Origin: Nitrospirales bacterium
Lineage (GTDB): Bacteria > Nitrospirota > Nitrospiria > Nitrospirales > UBA8639
Reading direction: 5' to 3'
NCBI GenBank assembly: GCA_029261235.1
Contig: JAJDBS010000111.1
Span: forward strand, 1-64,000
Length of the DNA: 64,000 bases
Positions 54,196-62,145 of the stretch are shown here, piece after piece. Numbering within the stretch: position 1 is the stretch's first letter; every line of letters starts with the position of its first letter. The position numbers and the translations under genes were made by a program. A model generated the notes under the pieces. That model searched no databases, was not told the DNA's origin, and saw only the letters and a list, made by a program, of their open reading frames with translations.

Positions 54196-54233
54196 CCCAT
54201 GTAACACTATGGGGTAGTCGGTCACATTTTAGG
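54196..54233. repeat. TGTAACA-type interspersed repeat, copy 5
   Basis: CCCATGTAACACTATGGGGT then AGTCGGTCACATTTTAGG. Very similar to copy 3, with one change in the right arm. Partial relatives occur near 54325-54340 and 55575-55590. Confidence 0.75.
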
Positions 54234-54415
54234 CCAGTGGGAATCCTCGCCCGTTATAACTTCCTAAGGTTTCTGCGGCTTCCGGAAATTTCCTATGCTC
54301 AAAAATGTGACACTTCCCCTAAGCGATCTGTAACATTTTTACTCTCAAATAGGGTCCCCTCAAAATTCGACTTTCAAAACGCCCATTTTCAGCGGGTTTT
54401 TCGGATGCGTGACAG

Positions 54416-54447
54416 GCTCTCAAATAGGGTATACCCTTTTTGAGAGC
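54416..54447 (-). terminator. Hairpin after the RelA/SpoT-like gene
   Basis: GCTCTCAAATAGGGTA (54416-54431) and TACCCTTTTTGAGAGC (54432-54447) are complementary except for one base, directly after the stop codon of the minus-strand gene. The segment CTCTCAAATAGGGT is also found at 54342-54355. No long T run follows, so termination is likely but not certain. Confidence 0.6.
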
Positions 54448-54448
54448 A

Positions 54449-55072
54449 TCAATTACCATTTTCATGATCTTCTCCGGTTTCATTTACCGGGGAATCTTTC
54501 AACATATCGAAGTGAGTATCAGCCACATAAAAGAGGCCATGTAGAGCATAAAAATCCCTTTCAAAATGCTGAGGAAACACCCGCTCTTTTTTGTAAAAGA
54601 TATGAGATATTGATGCCCAAGCGTCTTGCGCGATAGTTCTAATTTGAATTTCAAACGAATGATTAGTGGATTCTTTCAAGTGAAATGGAACGCTTTCGTC
54701 TTTTAGTTTAGCAATAAACTTATGATCCAAATATTCAAAGGAATTTGGTGCATTGTTTAGAAATTTGTTGTCCTCCTCCAAAATTGCAAAAACGTTTTTA
54801 GAGACCACCGCTATTTCTTTGATGTCAGAAGAAAACAAGCATACAGCCCTAATTCCGACAAGGTCTTTCACCTCAGTAAACGGACGTTGAAAGTCCTCTT
54901 TTTGAATTTTCTCGATGAACGAGTTAAATGATTTCACTCGGAAGGGTAAAGAATGTATTTTTATGTTAGCTTTAGAAAGTTCCTGTGAAAGGATGGATCT
55001 TGCAGCTTCTGCAAGGTCAAAAAATGACCGATAGTTCTTTTGGTATTCAGAGTATAAGGCCCTAGTATCCAT
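54449..55072 (-). CDS. RelA/SpoT-domain protein, possible toxic small alarmone synthetase
   Basis: The 207-residue protein has a single RelA_SpoT domain: PFRVKSFNSFIEKIQK near residue 45 (the R-x-K-x-x-x-S-x-x-x-K nucleotide site), VKDLVGIRAVCLF near 70 and FEIQIRTIAQDAWASISH near 140. The usual GYxSxH acceptor loop is replaced by FEYLDHKF. There is no HD hydrolase or regulatory domain. A lone synthetase-like gene 5 bp after a small GrlR-like gene resembles toxSAS toxin-antitoxin pairs, in which the enzyme makes a toxic alarmone or modifies tRNA. Toxicity is inferred. Confidence 0.85.
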   Translation of the reverse strand: MDTRALYSEYQKNYRSFFDLAEAARSILSQELSKANIKIHSLPFRVKSFNSFIEKIQKEDFQRPFTEVKDLVGIRAVCLFSSDIKEIAVVSKNVFAILEEDNKFLNNAPNSFEYLDHKFIAKLKDESVPFHLKESTNHSFEIQIRTIAQDAWASISHIFYKKERVFPQHFERDFYALHGLFYVADTHFDMLKDSPVNETGEDHENGN

Positions 55073-55077
55073 GATTG

Positions 55078-55410
55078 TTAAAGGTCCTGCTTTTTACTTC
55101 CAGAAATTTCTATCTCTAAATTCTGATGGCCAACCATAGATCCGGTACCATTGAAAGAGTGTTCTGTGAACCGAAAATTAATTAATAATTCAAACTGGTC
55201 CACGGCACCAAAAACAGATATATGATTGGGAGCAAAACGGGCAACAAGTAGTTTGCCTGTGACATTGTCTTGATCTATTGAATAATCGCCTGAATACCAA
55301 AATCCGGCATCTCCGCCAAGAATCTTGCCTTTTGTAAGAACTACTACCCCTGTTCCAAAATTCTTTAGTGAATGACGAAACTGAATTGTCCAAAGTCCCT
55401 CTAAAGCCAT
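55078..55410 (-). CDS. GrlR-like small protein, candidate antitoxin
   Basis: From the ATG at 55410 (preceded by GAGGTGG) the product is 110 residues. The stretch LWTIQFRHSLKNFGTGVVVL, KGKILGGDAGFWYSGDYSID and NVTGKLLVARF matches the GrlR family of lipocalin-like proteins, whose type member restrains GrlA of type III secretion by direct binding. No secretion genes are here. Five bases separate it from the RelA/SpoT-like gene, so it may neutralise that protein. The antitoxin role is inferred from position only. Confidence 0.75.
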   Translation of the reverse strand: MALEGLWTIQFRHSLKNFGTGVVVLTKGKILGGDAGFWYSGDYSIDQDNVTGKLLVARFAPNHISVFGAVDQFELLINFRFTEHSFNGTGSMVGHQNLEIEISGSKKQDL

Positions 55411-55713
55411 GCCCCACCTCACCATTGATGTTTTTGATTATTAGATATCCCCTGGTCGGTATCCCAATTGAGTTCGCGGATTCCTTATATAATTAAATTT
55501 CTGTGATTTTTCCCACTATTTCCTTCCGATGTCGAAGGGACTGCTATACTCCATAACGATTCTCTCAAGAGAAGTGTTACATATTCGCGCTTAAAAATCC
55601 CCTCCCCTTGCCATCTTGTTTATAGATGATAATAGTTTTTATCAACTATAAAGAGAGTGGTGCATTTTGCTGAAATCCTCCAAGCCTAGCAAGAAACAGG
55701 AATAAAAACAGCT
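55411..55713. other. Intergenic region between the alarmone pair and the coupling-protein operon
   Basis: A+T-rich, no gene. It should hold the promoter of the GrlR-like/RelA-like pair and the end of the coupling-protein operon. A partial TGTTACATAT motif lies near 55576. Confidence 0.5.
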
Positions 55714-56091
55714 CTACATTTCCGGGCCGTGATTGCTGTTCTGGCTGACGCGCCGTGTCCGTTTCGTTGTATTGGGATCAGGTTTGAACAAGTGAGCCCG
55801 CCACTGCTGACCGGCATAAGCCCGAATATCTTGTTGATAGAGATTGCAAAACGCCCGATTCACCAAATCTAGAGCCGTTCGTTGATCGAACCCACCTTGG
55901 TACGCAAAGACCTTGGCCTGTTCACTGAGGAAATGTTCATAGTTTTCGCCAAGGCTTTTGGGGTCTTGTACAATTTCTTCTTTCACCCATGTGGCAATAT
56001 CCTTGAGCCAGTCTTTTTGGTGTGTCGATAGCGTCTCTTCGGCTCTATCGATTTTCAAGGTTTCCTTTTGTATTTCATCATGTAAATTCAT
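55714..56091 (-). CDS. Small hydrophilic protein of the coupling-protein operon, GPEM tail
   Basis: The 125-residue protein is soluble and helical, with AYQGGFDQRTALDLVNRAFCNLY in the middle and a basic tail (NTTKRTRRVSQNSNHGPEM). The last four residues and most of the DNA around them (CCGGAAATGTAG) match the end of the relaxase at 24603-25892. GAGGAGGTG lies 5 bp before the ATG. Not recognised otherwise. It could be a partner or substrate of the coupling protein. Confidence 0.7.
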   Translation of the reverse strand: MNLHDEIQKETLKIDRAEETLSTHQKDWLKDIATWVKEEIVQDPKSLGENYEHFLSEQAKVFAYQGGFDQRTALDLVNRAFCNLYQQDIRAYAGQQWRAHLFKPDPNTTKRTRRVSQNSNHGPEM

Positions 56092-56118
56092 CCAACACCT
56101 CCTCTTCTGTGCTTCTAT

Positions 56119-56433
56119 CTATACCCGAGATTTCTTACCCATGAACGTCATGAGCGGACATTCCTGACCAAAAACTTTCTGGACCGTGCCATGAATCCCC
56201 AGATAGTCACACGTGATATAGCGGGGATGTTCTTTCGATCCCGCATAGGTATAGGACACCCGAATATGCGGAGTGCTCGGTAATGAAAAGAGAATGCCGA
56301 TGGCGATAAAGGGCACAAGAGGAAGCAAAAGAATAAGCCCTCGTAACGCGACCCGAAAAAGTCGCCCCACTCCCCGCCCCAACTGTACCGGCTTTCGTGG
56401 GGATCGATAACTTTTGACCTTGACCTGTCTCAT
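56119..56433 (-). CDS. Small membrane protein of the coupling-protein operon
   Basis: The 104-residue protein starts with a very basic segment (MRQVKVKSYRSPRKPVQLGRG), then one membrane helix (GLILLLPLVPFIAIGILFSL) and an outer domain with two cysteines (YITCDYLGIHG, FGQECPL). The basic N-terminus should be cytoplasmic. AAGGA precedes the ATG. It lies 13 bp after the coupling-protein gene and may associate with it. Family unknown. Confidence 0.7.
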   Translation of the reverse strand: MRQVKVKSYRSPRKPVQLGRGVGRLFRVALRGLILLLPLVPFIAIGILFSLPSTPHIRVSYTYAGSKEHPRYITCDYLGIHGTVQKVFGQECPLMTFMGKKSRV

Positions 56434-56446
56434 TCGATTGTTCCTT

Positions 56447-58093
56447 TTAATACTTCAACCAGATTTTTGTTTGTCCTTTGAGCTTGCTGCCAAAGAGTGG
56501 ATTGGCTGCAACCCAGCTCGACCAGGGTTTCACCTGGTGATACCCTGTCTTCAGTGCATGTACAGGCGGTAAATTGCGGATAAACAGGATGGTATCGCCA
56601 AATCGCCGCACCTCATCAGGCGTGAGCAACCTTCGCATTTGATCGTTTACAGATTGAGTCACCGGATCATTCATATAAGTGCCTAAATTGTAATTAGCGG
56701 ATTTTACCGTATGGTCCCCAAGCATTCGGGAAACAAGCTCAGCAGTCTTTTGGTTTTGCACCCCAAAAAACTGTTTGACTTCCGTTTGGGACATCAGCGT
56801 CTCCAAACTTTCACGGCCATACACTCTGGCGTATTCTTCAAGCTCCTGAATCACAAACCAGACCCGGATTCCAAATTCTCTTAGACCCGTCAAATTCTCT
56901 GACAATCCTTCTATCTTGAAATTCGTGGCTTCATCGAGAAGAAACAACACAGGATTGGTATTTTGACAGCGGGTGAGTTCAGTGATTGCGGCCCAACCCA
57001 TGAGCCCCAGCCAGGGCGCAAAGACTTTTCCTTTGGTCGGATCGGCAACCAGATAGACGCTTGCAGAGTTCTCCTTCAAATCCCGGAACCTGAAATCACA
57101 GGTGGATGTGCTCTCAGCCAAGTGTCCTGATGGCGAGAAAGCTATACAGCTTTGAATAGCACCTTCAAGAAAGCTGTCCACCTGACGAGTGTCCTGAGCC
57201 GTGAGCTTATAAAGAAGTTCCTCGGCCATATCAGCAAGCTCACCATTCAGGATGGTTGATGATGATGCAATACGGCAGGCCTCAATTAATTCTTTGACAT
57301 TGCGGAGTAGACTCAGCAATTCGCTCAAGGTGGCTTTCTCTTGGCCATAATGAGTGACAAGAAAAACTATCCCAAAGACGAGTATTTTTCTGCTGCCATT
57401 TCGAAAGAAGGAATTTTCGCCCTTGGTTACGGGTTCAGGATAGAGTTGCAGCGCCATGGCTTGCGCATCGGCCATCAGATCTTTATGGCGATGACTATCT
57501 AACCAGTCGTCCAACACAATCCACATTGGGTTATAGCGCGCGGAATGACCAAGTTTATCCGAGAAAAGCCCCGCCGGATTAGCAACGAACACGTCCTGTT
57601 TGTGCTGTTTCTCCCTTAAGTCCCTGGTCATGACAGACAATGTTCCCTTAAAATCTGCCACAATAATTGGCAAGGGAGAATGACACAGCACCGGAATCGT
57701 AAAAGCCACCGTCTTGCCGCAGCCCGCCGGGGCCAACGTTAGGCCATGGGTTTCGCCGTCAAAGAAGATCGGCTTTCCATCAAGACCACGGCCTAAAAAT
57801 AAACCATCTGTCTTATGAAGTCCGACTGACTTTAAGTCGTCTTTGCTTGCCCAATGGGCCGTGCCCTTCAGACCGGTTTCGGCCATGGCATCACGCCGGA
57901 GGAAATAATTATATAATTGTAGAGTTGAAAGACTGATGGTTTTAAACACTCCAGCCAGAGCAAAAAAACCAAGAATATAGGGAATAAAGGGAAAAGCATG
58001 TTGTATGGCCCAGCTCTTCCAGGCCGCCCAGGCAAACAAACATGTCAGGGCCAAGACCAGGAAGAGCGTAGGTTGTTCACGGCGTTGTTGCAT
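56447..58093 (-). CDS. VirD4/TraG-type type IV coupling protein
   Basis: The 548-residue ATPase has two N-terminal membrane helices (LFLVLALTCLFAWAAWKSW, FIPYILGFFALAGVF), then HWASKDDL, the Walker A motif LAPAGCGKTVAF near residue 122, a VADFKGTL segment, Walker B VLFLLDEA near 383, and VWFVIQELEEYARVYG of the TraG/VirD4 C-terminal part. It should bring the relaxase-DNA complex to a secretion channel. No mating-pore genes are in the window, so the element may borrow another system's channel. Central gene of a seven-gene operon. Confidence 0.92.
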   Translation of the reverse strand: MQQRREQPTLFLVLALTCLFAWAAWKSWAIQHAFPFIPYILGFFALAGVFKTISLSTLQLYNYFLRRDAMAETGLKGTAHWASKDDLKSVGLHKTDGLFLGRGLDGKPIFFDGETHGLTLAPAGCGKTVAFTIPVLCHSPLPIIVADFKGTLSVMTRDLREKQHKQDVFVANPAGLFSDKLGHSARYNPMWIVLDDWLDSHRHKDLMADAQAMALQLYPEPVTKGENSFFRNGSRKILVFGIVFLVTHYGQEKATLSELLSLLRNVKELIEACRIASSSTILNGELADMAEELLYKLTAQDTRQVDSFLEGAIQSCIAFSPSGHLAESTSTCDFRFRDLKENSASVYLVADPTKGKVFAPWLGLMGWAAITELTRCQNTNPVLFLLDEATNFKIEGLSENLTGLREFGIRVWFVIQELEEYARVYGRESLETLMSQTEVKQFFGVQNQKTAELVSRMLGDHTVKSANYNLGTYMNDPVTQSVNDQMRRLLTPDEVRRFGDTILFIRNLPPVHALKTGYHQVKPWSSWVAANPLFGSKLKGQTKIWLKY

Positions 58094-58105
58094 GATTGAT
58101 AATTT

Positions 58106-59440
58106 TTATTGACGTGCAAGCGTTGATGAATCTTTTTGGTGTCCAATCACACCCAGTGGCTTGATTACCAACCAGTAAGGGCTCGGCGCTTGGCCTGTTT
58201 TCATGACCTGCTCTCGCTCAGCGCCGACGTTCCCGATACGGGCCTGCAGATGAAAGGGTGCCGCGTAAGTCTGGCCGTCCAGGGAAATACGCAATTCCCC
58301 GTGGACACCATCTTCAGTTCGTCCGCCATAGATATTCACCGCCAAAAAAAGCGTGGTCATATCGACGACCCCATTCAGCACCACTGTTTCATAACCATTG
58401 GTCGCCCTGGGAGAACGCTGCCAGTCTTTATGATACTCGCCCGCTTCTGATTGCATCGTCTGGAAGGATAATGTCTTTGCCGTTGGGCCAGGACGCACAT
58501 ACAGGTCCAGATCACACCACGAACAATCCCATGTAATTCCTACCTCTACATTCGTAGCCCGACGAATTAGCTCTTCAGCAGGCGGTTCCATGGTCAAGGG
58601 GCGTTCATAAATTGGAGTATCCTGCTCAACCCTGGGCTTGCTCAACAGAATCATTTCTAGTTTGGCCGTTTCTTGTAACTCATAAGAATGCTTAGGCGAT
58701 AAAGCCTTTGATTGAACACGCTGAAACAAGGTCGGTAGATCATTTGTAAAGCTCACAAGCGTTCCACCTTGTTGTTCTACATACAGCGTCCAAAACCGCT
58801 GGACTCGAAACCCATGATTTTCGTCTTTTTGCCAATTCCTATTGGCAAATCCCAAATGTACTTTCCATTTGGACAGCAAAGATTCTTGCCCTTTAATCCC
58901 ATAAGGCGTTGTGTTTCTGGCATGAATCAAATGACCATCTCCCGGTATAAGATAACCGCTCATATTAAAGAGCTTCTCATTGGGATCATCATAGATGGGA
59001 CTGCCTAACAGGATTAAATTTGAACCCTTAGCAGCCGGGTAATTATCACCAATAAAACGCAATGCTTGAGGCCAGCGGATGGCTCCGGTTACGGACGGCT
59101 CATCTCCGCCCTTCGGCTTTCGCGCCTGTTTGGCAAAATTGAGCATATTCTTGACCACCTTGCTATTGGCCTGGATTTTTGCCTTCGGATGGCGGTAGGC
59201 CGGTTTATTCGGCACAATAAAGTTTCCAAGCGTCCGAATATGATACGCATCAAAGATCATCGCTGAGTCCCCAGGCTCAAGCCACCTGGTCAAATATTGC
59301 AATACTGATTTCACTTGCGCCTCGGCAGCGGCAGAATCCTGATATGGAGATAATCCAATCACCAAGTCTTTGGCTAAGGTCATCGCGGGAATTAATAACA
59401 CCACTATAAAAAAAGAAACACGAACAAGAATCTTTCTCAT
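58106..59440 (-). CDS. Exported vWA-like protein of the coupling-protein operon
   Basis: The 444-residue protein has a signal peptide (FFIVVLLIPAMTLA-KD). The first half resembles a von Willebrand A-type fold (LVIGLSPYQDSAAAEAQV, PGDSAMIFDAY, GSNLILLGSPIYDDP). The second half is beta-rich, with VEVGITWDCSWCDLDLYVRPG, a pattern seen in YfaP-like domains. AGGAGG lies 6 bp before the ATG. It should act in the periplasm. It may sense or brace the transfer apparatus; the role is not established. Confidence 0.75.
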   Translation of the reverse strand: MRKILVRVSFFIVVLLIPAMTLAKDLVIGLSPYQDSAAAEAQVKSVLQYLTRWLEPGDSAMIFDAYHIRTLGNFIVPNKPAYRHPKAKIQANSKVVKNMLNFAKQARKPKGGDEPSVTGAIRWPQALRFIGDNYPAAKGSNLILLGSPIYDDPNEKLFNMSGYLIPGDGHLIHARNTTPYGIKGQESLLSKWKVHLGFANRNWQKDENHGFRVQRFWTLYVEQQGGTLVSFTNDLPTLFQRVQSKALSPKHSYELQETAKLEMILLSKPRVEQDTPIYERPLTMEPPAEELIRRATNVEVGITWDCSWCDLDLYVRPGPTAKTLSFQTMQSEAGEYHKDWQRSPRATNGYETVVLNGVVDMTTLFLAVNIYGGRTEDGVHGELRISLDGQTYAAPFHLQARIGNVGAEREQVMKTGQAPSPYWLVIKPLGVIGHQKDSSTLARQ

Positions 59441-59465
59441 CACACACCTCCTTTAAAGTTGAATA

Positions 59466-60455
59466 CTATTGAGGAGCTGAATCATCGAAACGTCCTCGCA
59501 TGTTTAAAAACAGCGCGACCATTTCATTCACGAATATCTGGCAGCCAGCATCCATCTCTGCCTTGCGACCAGTCCTGCTATTCAGGTCATCTCGTAACGT
59601 TTCATGGGAATTGGAATGTTCCTCTAATACCGCCTCGTTTTCGGTACGTTCAGGGTTGCGAATATACGAATTTTGAGCATATTTCGCGTGTGTATCGGAT
59701 GCGGTCTGACACAAAACGAAGCCGACGAGGAGTTCAGTCACTAGCTGAATCCAGGTAAGCGCGGAAGACGCAGGATTGGCTTGTAACATTTCATCAAGAT
59801 CAATCCCCGCACTCTGACCATCAAAGGTCTGTGCAAATAGAACTGTCCAGGTCAACATGGCCACGACGGCGAGGATGTTTAACGTCTTGACGTACCGCGC
59901 TTTGGCTTTATCAGAGCCAAAAATATCTGTCACAAATTTCATAGCTATAGCACCTGAGGGCAATAACAGTGCGATGAGCCATCCTAAAAAAGGCCTCTCG
60001 ATAAAGGCTGGATTGCCTGATCCCATGATGTTGGCGTAAACATTCGCAGCCCCCATAAACAGGACGACCAAAGCAGATGTTAATGAAACCACAACGACGA
60101 CTTTGTCTTTGCTACGCCATTTTGCAAAGGGAATCGTTTTGTCTTTGCCGTCTCCATATAGCTGAGCAATCTGAAGATAGGGCTTGGTACTAGCGCGTTT
60201 GTCCATCAAGGACGCCATAATTTTTGAAGATTTCAAAAAAGTGTTTTCAATCGCCTTGATATCAAGCTTGAGCCTCATTAGCTCGGCTATACAGTGTTTC
60301 TCCCAAACCAACCTGGCCTGCTCTTCTACAATCTTGAGGGCCTTCTGATAATCTTGATAGGTAAGATAGCTCCGTAAGAACGGGATCATCACAGCCCGAA
60401 GCTTGAGAAAGTCCGGATCATCTTTGTTTTGAGAATTGGCATCTGGCTTGTCCAT
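59466..60455 (-). CDS. Multi-pass membrane protein of the coupling-protein operon
   Basis: From the ATG at 60455 (GGAGG 5 bp upstream) the protein has 329 residues: a helical cytoplasmic part, then membrane helices (VVVVVSLTSALVVLFMGAANVYA, FLGWLIALLLPSGAIAMKFV, LNILAVVAMLTWTVLFA, LVTELLVGFVLCQTA). The open frame extends 19 codons further upstream, without a ribosome binding site. Not recognised. It lies 25 bp before the vWA-like gene and is probably part of the same complex. Confidence 0.75.
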   Translation of the reverse strand: MDKPDANSQNKDDPDFLKLRAVMIPFLRSYLTYQDYQKALKIVEEQARLVWEKHCIAELMRLKLDIKAIENTFLKSSKIMASLMDKRASTKPYLQIAQLYGDGKDKTIPFAKWRSKDKVVVVVSLTSALVVLFMGAANVYANIMGSGNPAFIERPFLGWLIALLLPSGAIAMKFVTDIFGSDKAKARYVKTLNILAVVAMLTWTVLFAQTFDGQSAGIDLDEMLQANPASSALTWIQLVTELLVGFVLCQTASDTHAKYAQNSYIRNPERTENEAVLEEHSNSHETLRDDLNSRTGRKAEMDAGCQIFVNEMVALFLNMRGRFDDSAPQ

Positions 60456-60554
60456 AAATCCTCCAATTGGTAAAAGTTGAATATTTGCCGGATTGTAAAC
60501 CTCCCAAAACACGTATTTGGGAAATAGAAAAAGAAATTTTTGGATACATCACTA

Positions 60555-61346
60555 TCAGGAACCAGCAACCATTAATTCCTGATGACAGGTTCCACATAAA
60601 ATACAGACATCCGGTTTGGCCCAGGCATTCAAGGTACATCCGGGGCAGGTATATTTGGTCTTGCTCGCCCGTTTCTTTTTTGCTGCATTGTCGCCGTCGA
60701 CGTCGTCGTCATCACCACTATTGTCATCGTCGTCGCTGTCCTGAGGAGTAATGGCGTGCCAGGGAATAACAAAACCAGTATCCAGTAATTTTTGACAGAC
60801 ACGCTGGAACGCCCCACCTTCCTCTATGTAATGAGACACTGATCTTCCTGTCTCTTTGCCACCAGGCTTTGCAGTTGAAGATGGGATCAGGCCCACCTGT
60901 CGCATCAGTTCCCCCCACTCCTTATTATGATAGGCACCCTTGCCCGGTGTTCCGTTATACGCTTGAAATTGGTGAACCATCTCGTGAACTAGTGTGCTGA
61001 AGGTCTGTTCTGTAGAACTGCCCTGAAAGTGGATTGGATTAAGAGCAATCTCATCGCACATCACGCCTTGATTGGCTTTGCCCCAGCTTTCTCCACAGAA
61101 ATATCCACGCTGGGGCCTGCGACTTCGCGGCATCGTGATAATGCATGGCGGCAATGTGCGATTAAACAATTGCTCATTCAAATAATCGAAGAGGTAGATA
61201 AGAGCGCCATAGGACTCTCTGGAAGGAGAAATGAGGGCAGCATTCTCAGCTTCGGAATTTTGCATCGTACGATGAAAAATTTCAGAGCCGTTACCCTGAA
61301 ACTGTGCAGCTGATAACTCGTTCACTGAATATTCCTCATCAGACAT
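60555..61346 (-). CDS. SprT-like zinc metalloprotein with acidic linker and zinc ribbon
   Basis: The 263-residue protein contains a SprT-type domain: LFDYLNEQLFNRTLPPCIITM, then FSTLVHEMVHQFQ with the HExxH zinc site near residue 120 and a distal histidine in GAYHNKEWGELM. After a linker with two aspartate clusters (SDDDDNSGDDDDVDGDN) comes a zinc-ribbon-like end (YTCPGCTLNAWAKPDVCILCG). SprT/Spartan proteins can cleave DNA-bound proteins; here it could process a relaxase-DNA adduct. That role is inferred from context. Confidence 0.88.
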   Translation of the reverse strand: MSDEEYSVNELSAAQFQGNGSEIFHRTMQNSEAENAALISPSRESYGALIYLFDYLNEQLFNRTLPPCIITMPRSRRPQRGYFCGESWGKANQGVMCDEIALNPIHFQGSSTEQTFSTLVHEMVHQFQAYNGTPGKGAYHNKEWGELMRQVGLIPSSTAKPGGKETGRSVSHYIEEGGAFQRVCQKLLDTGFVIPWHAITPQDSDDDDNSGDDDDVDGDNAAKKKRASKTKYTCPGCTLNAWAKPDVCILCGTCHQELMVAGS

Positions 61347-61404
61347 AACGACCAAAGATAAACCATCACCAAACCCATTCCGGGAAAGTCAGCTTAAACC
61401 CTAG

Positions 61405-61842
61405 CTACCATCCCAATGGAAAATGCGCGAGAGAGCATCGCTTGGCATCAAGTCCGCGTGCATAGCTTGCCGTTTTGGCATGTATGAGCAACTCGATACA
61501 TTGAAGTTTTACGAAACATCGGCACATGGCTTTTGGCCTATTGCCGGTTTCATCAGGCCTCTTTAAATTACTGATCCAACGTCGACCAGATTCGTTATCA
61601 TCATCGCAAGGGAAAATCTCCCAAACTTTTGGTATCGGCCAGAGGGTGCCATTTGGATTGCGAATTACGATGCCCAAAATGTCCGTGTCCCTGAAGAATT
61701 CTTCAATCGCGACGATCAGACCACCACTCGATAAATGTGTAAGCGACACGGTCGACCGCCATAAATGCTGATAGCAAGGTCGACAACTCAGTTGCGTCTT
61801 CGTGGCCGTAAAGATAATTTGTGTTTTTGATTGGCTCGACAT
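61405..61842 (-). CDS. Hypothetical protein, first gene of the coupling-protein operon
   Basis: A perfect AGGAGGTGA lies just before the ATG at 61842, which fixes the start at MSSQSKTQIIFTATKTQLSC; the frame itself is open to 61920. The 145-residue soluble protein has several cysteines (LSCRPCYQHLW, FPCDDDNESG, MCRCFVKLQC) that may bind metal. Its FFRDTDILGIVIRNPNGTLWP segment is not recognised. Not assigned. Confidence 0.7.
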   Translation of the reverse strand: MSSQSKTQIIFTATKTQLSCRPCYQHLWRSTVSLTHLSSGGLIVAIEEFFRDTDILGIVIRNPNGTLWPIPKVWEIFPCDDDNESGRRWISNLKRPDETGNRPKAMCRCFVKLQCIELLIHAKTASYARGLDAKRCSLAHFPLGW

Positions 61843-62145
61843 GATCACCTCCTCAACGTGATACCCAATGACTTTCATGAAAATCAGGGTAGCCTCGTTC
61901 TGAAGGACCGTTCCCCGCACATTTCCCGCAGGAAGAATGATCCAAAAAGTAGGAGTAAAAGGGCTTGGTTTTAGAAGACCTAGCTTGGAAGCCAGAAGAA
62001 CTTGGAAGGACTAAACCAAAAACAGATACTGGAAAGAGACTATAAAGAAGGTGGACTGAGTGGAATGAAAGGAGAAGGAAGCTTACCGGCGGAAGACTTG
62101 CTTTCGATTAGTCTTAGCAGGAATATTTATGCACACGCGATGCCC
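61843..62145. other. Intergenic region upstream of the coupling-protein operon
   Basis: These 303 bp separate two minus-strand genes and should carry the promoter of the operon that runs to 55.7 kb. Short plus-strand frames have no ribosome binding site. No terminator or repeat is visible. Confidence 0.45.

Noticed and set aside
52013-54233. Integron gene-cassette array
   Set aside because: The repeats between genes lack GTTRRRY/RYYYAAC core sites and no integron integrase is present; kept only as an unnamed repeat family.
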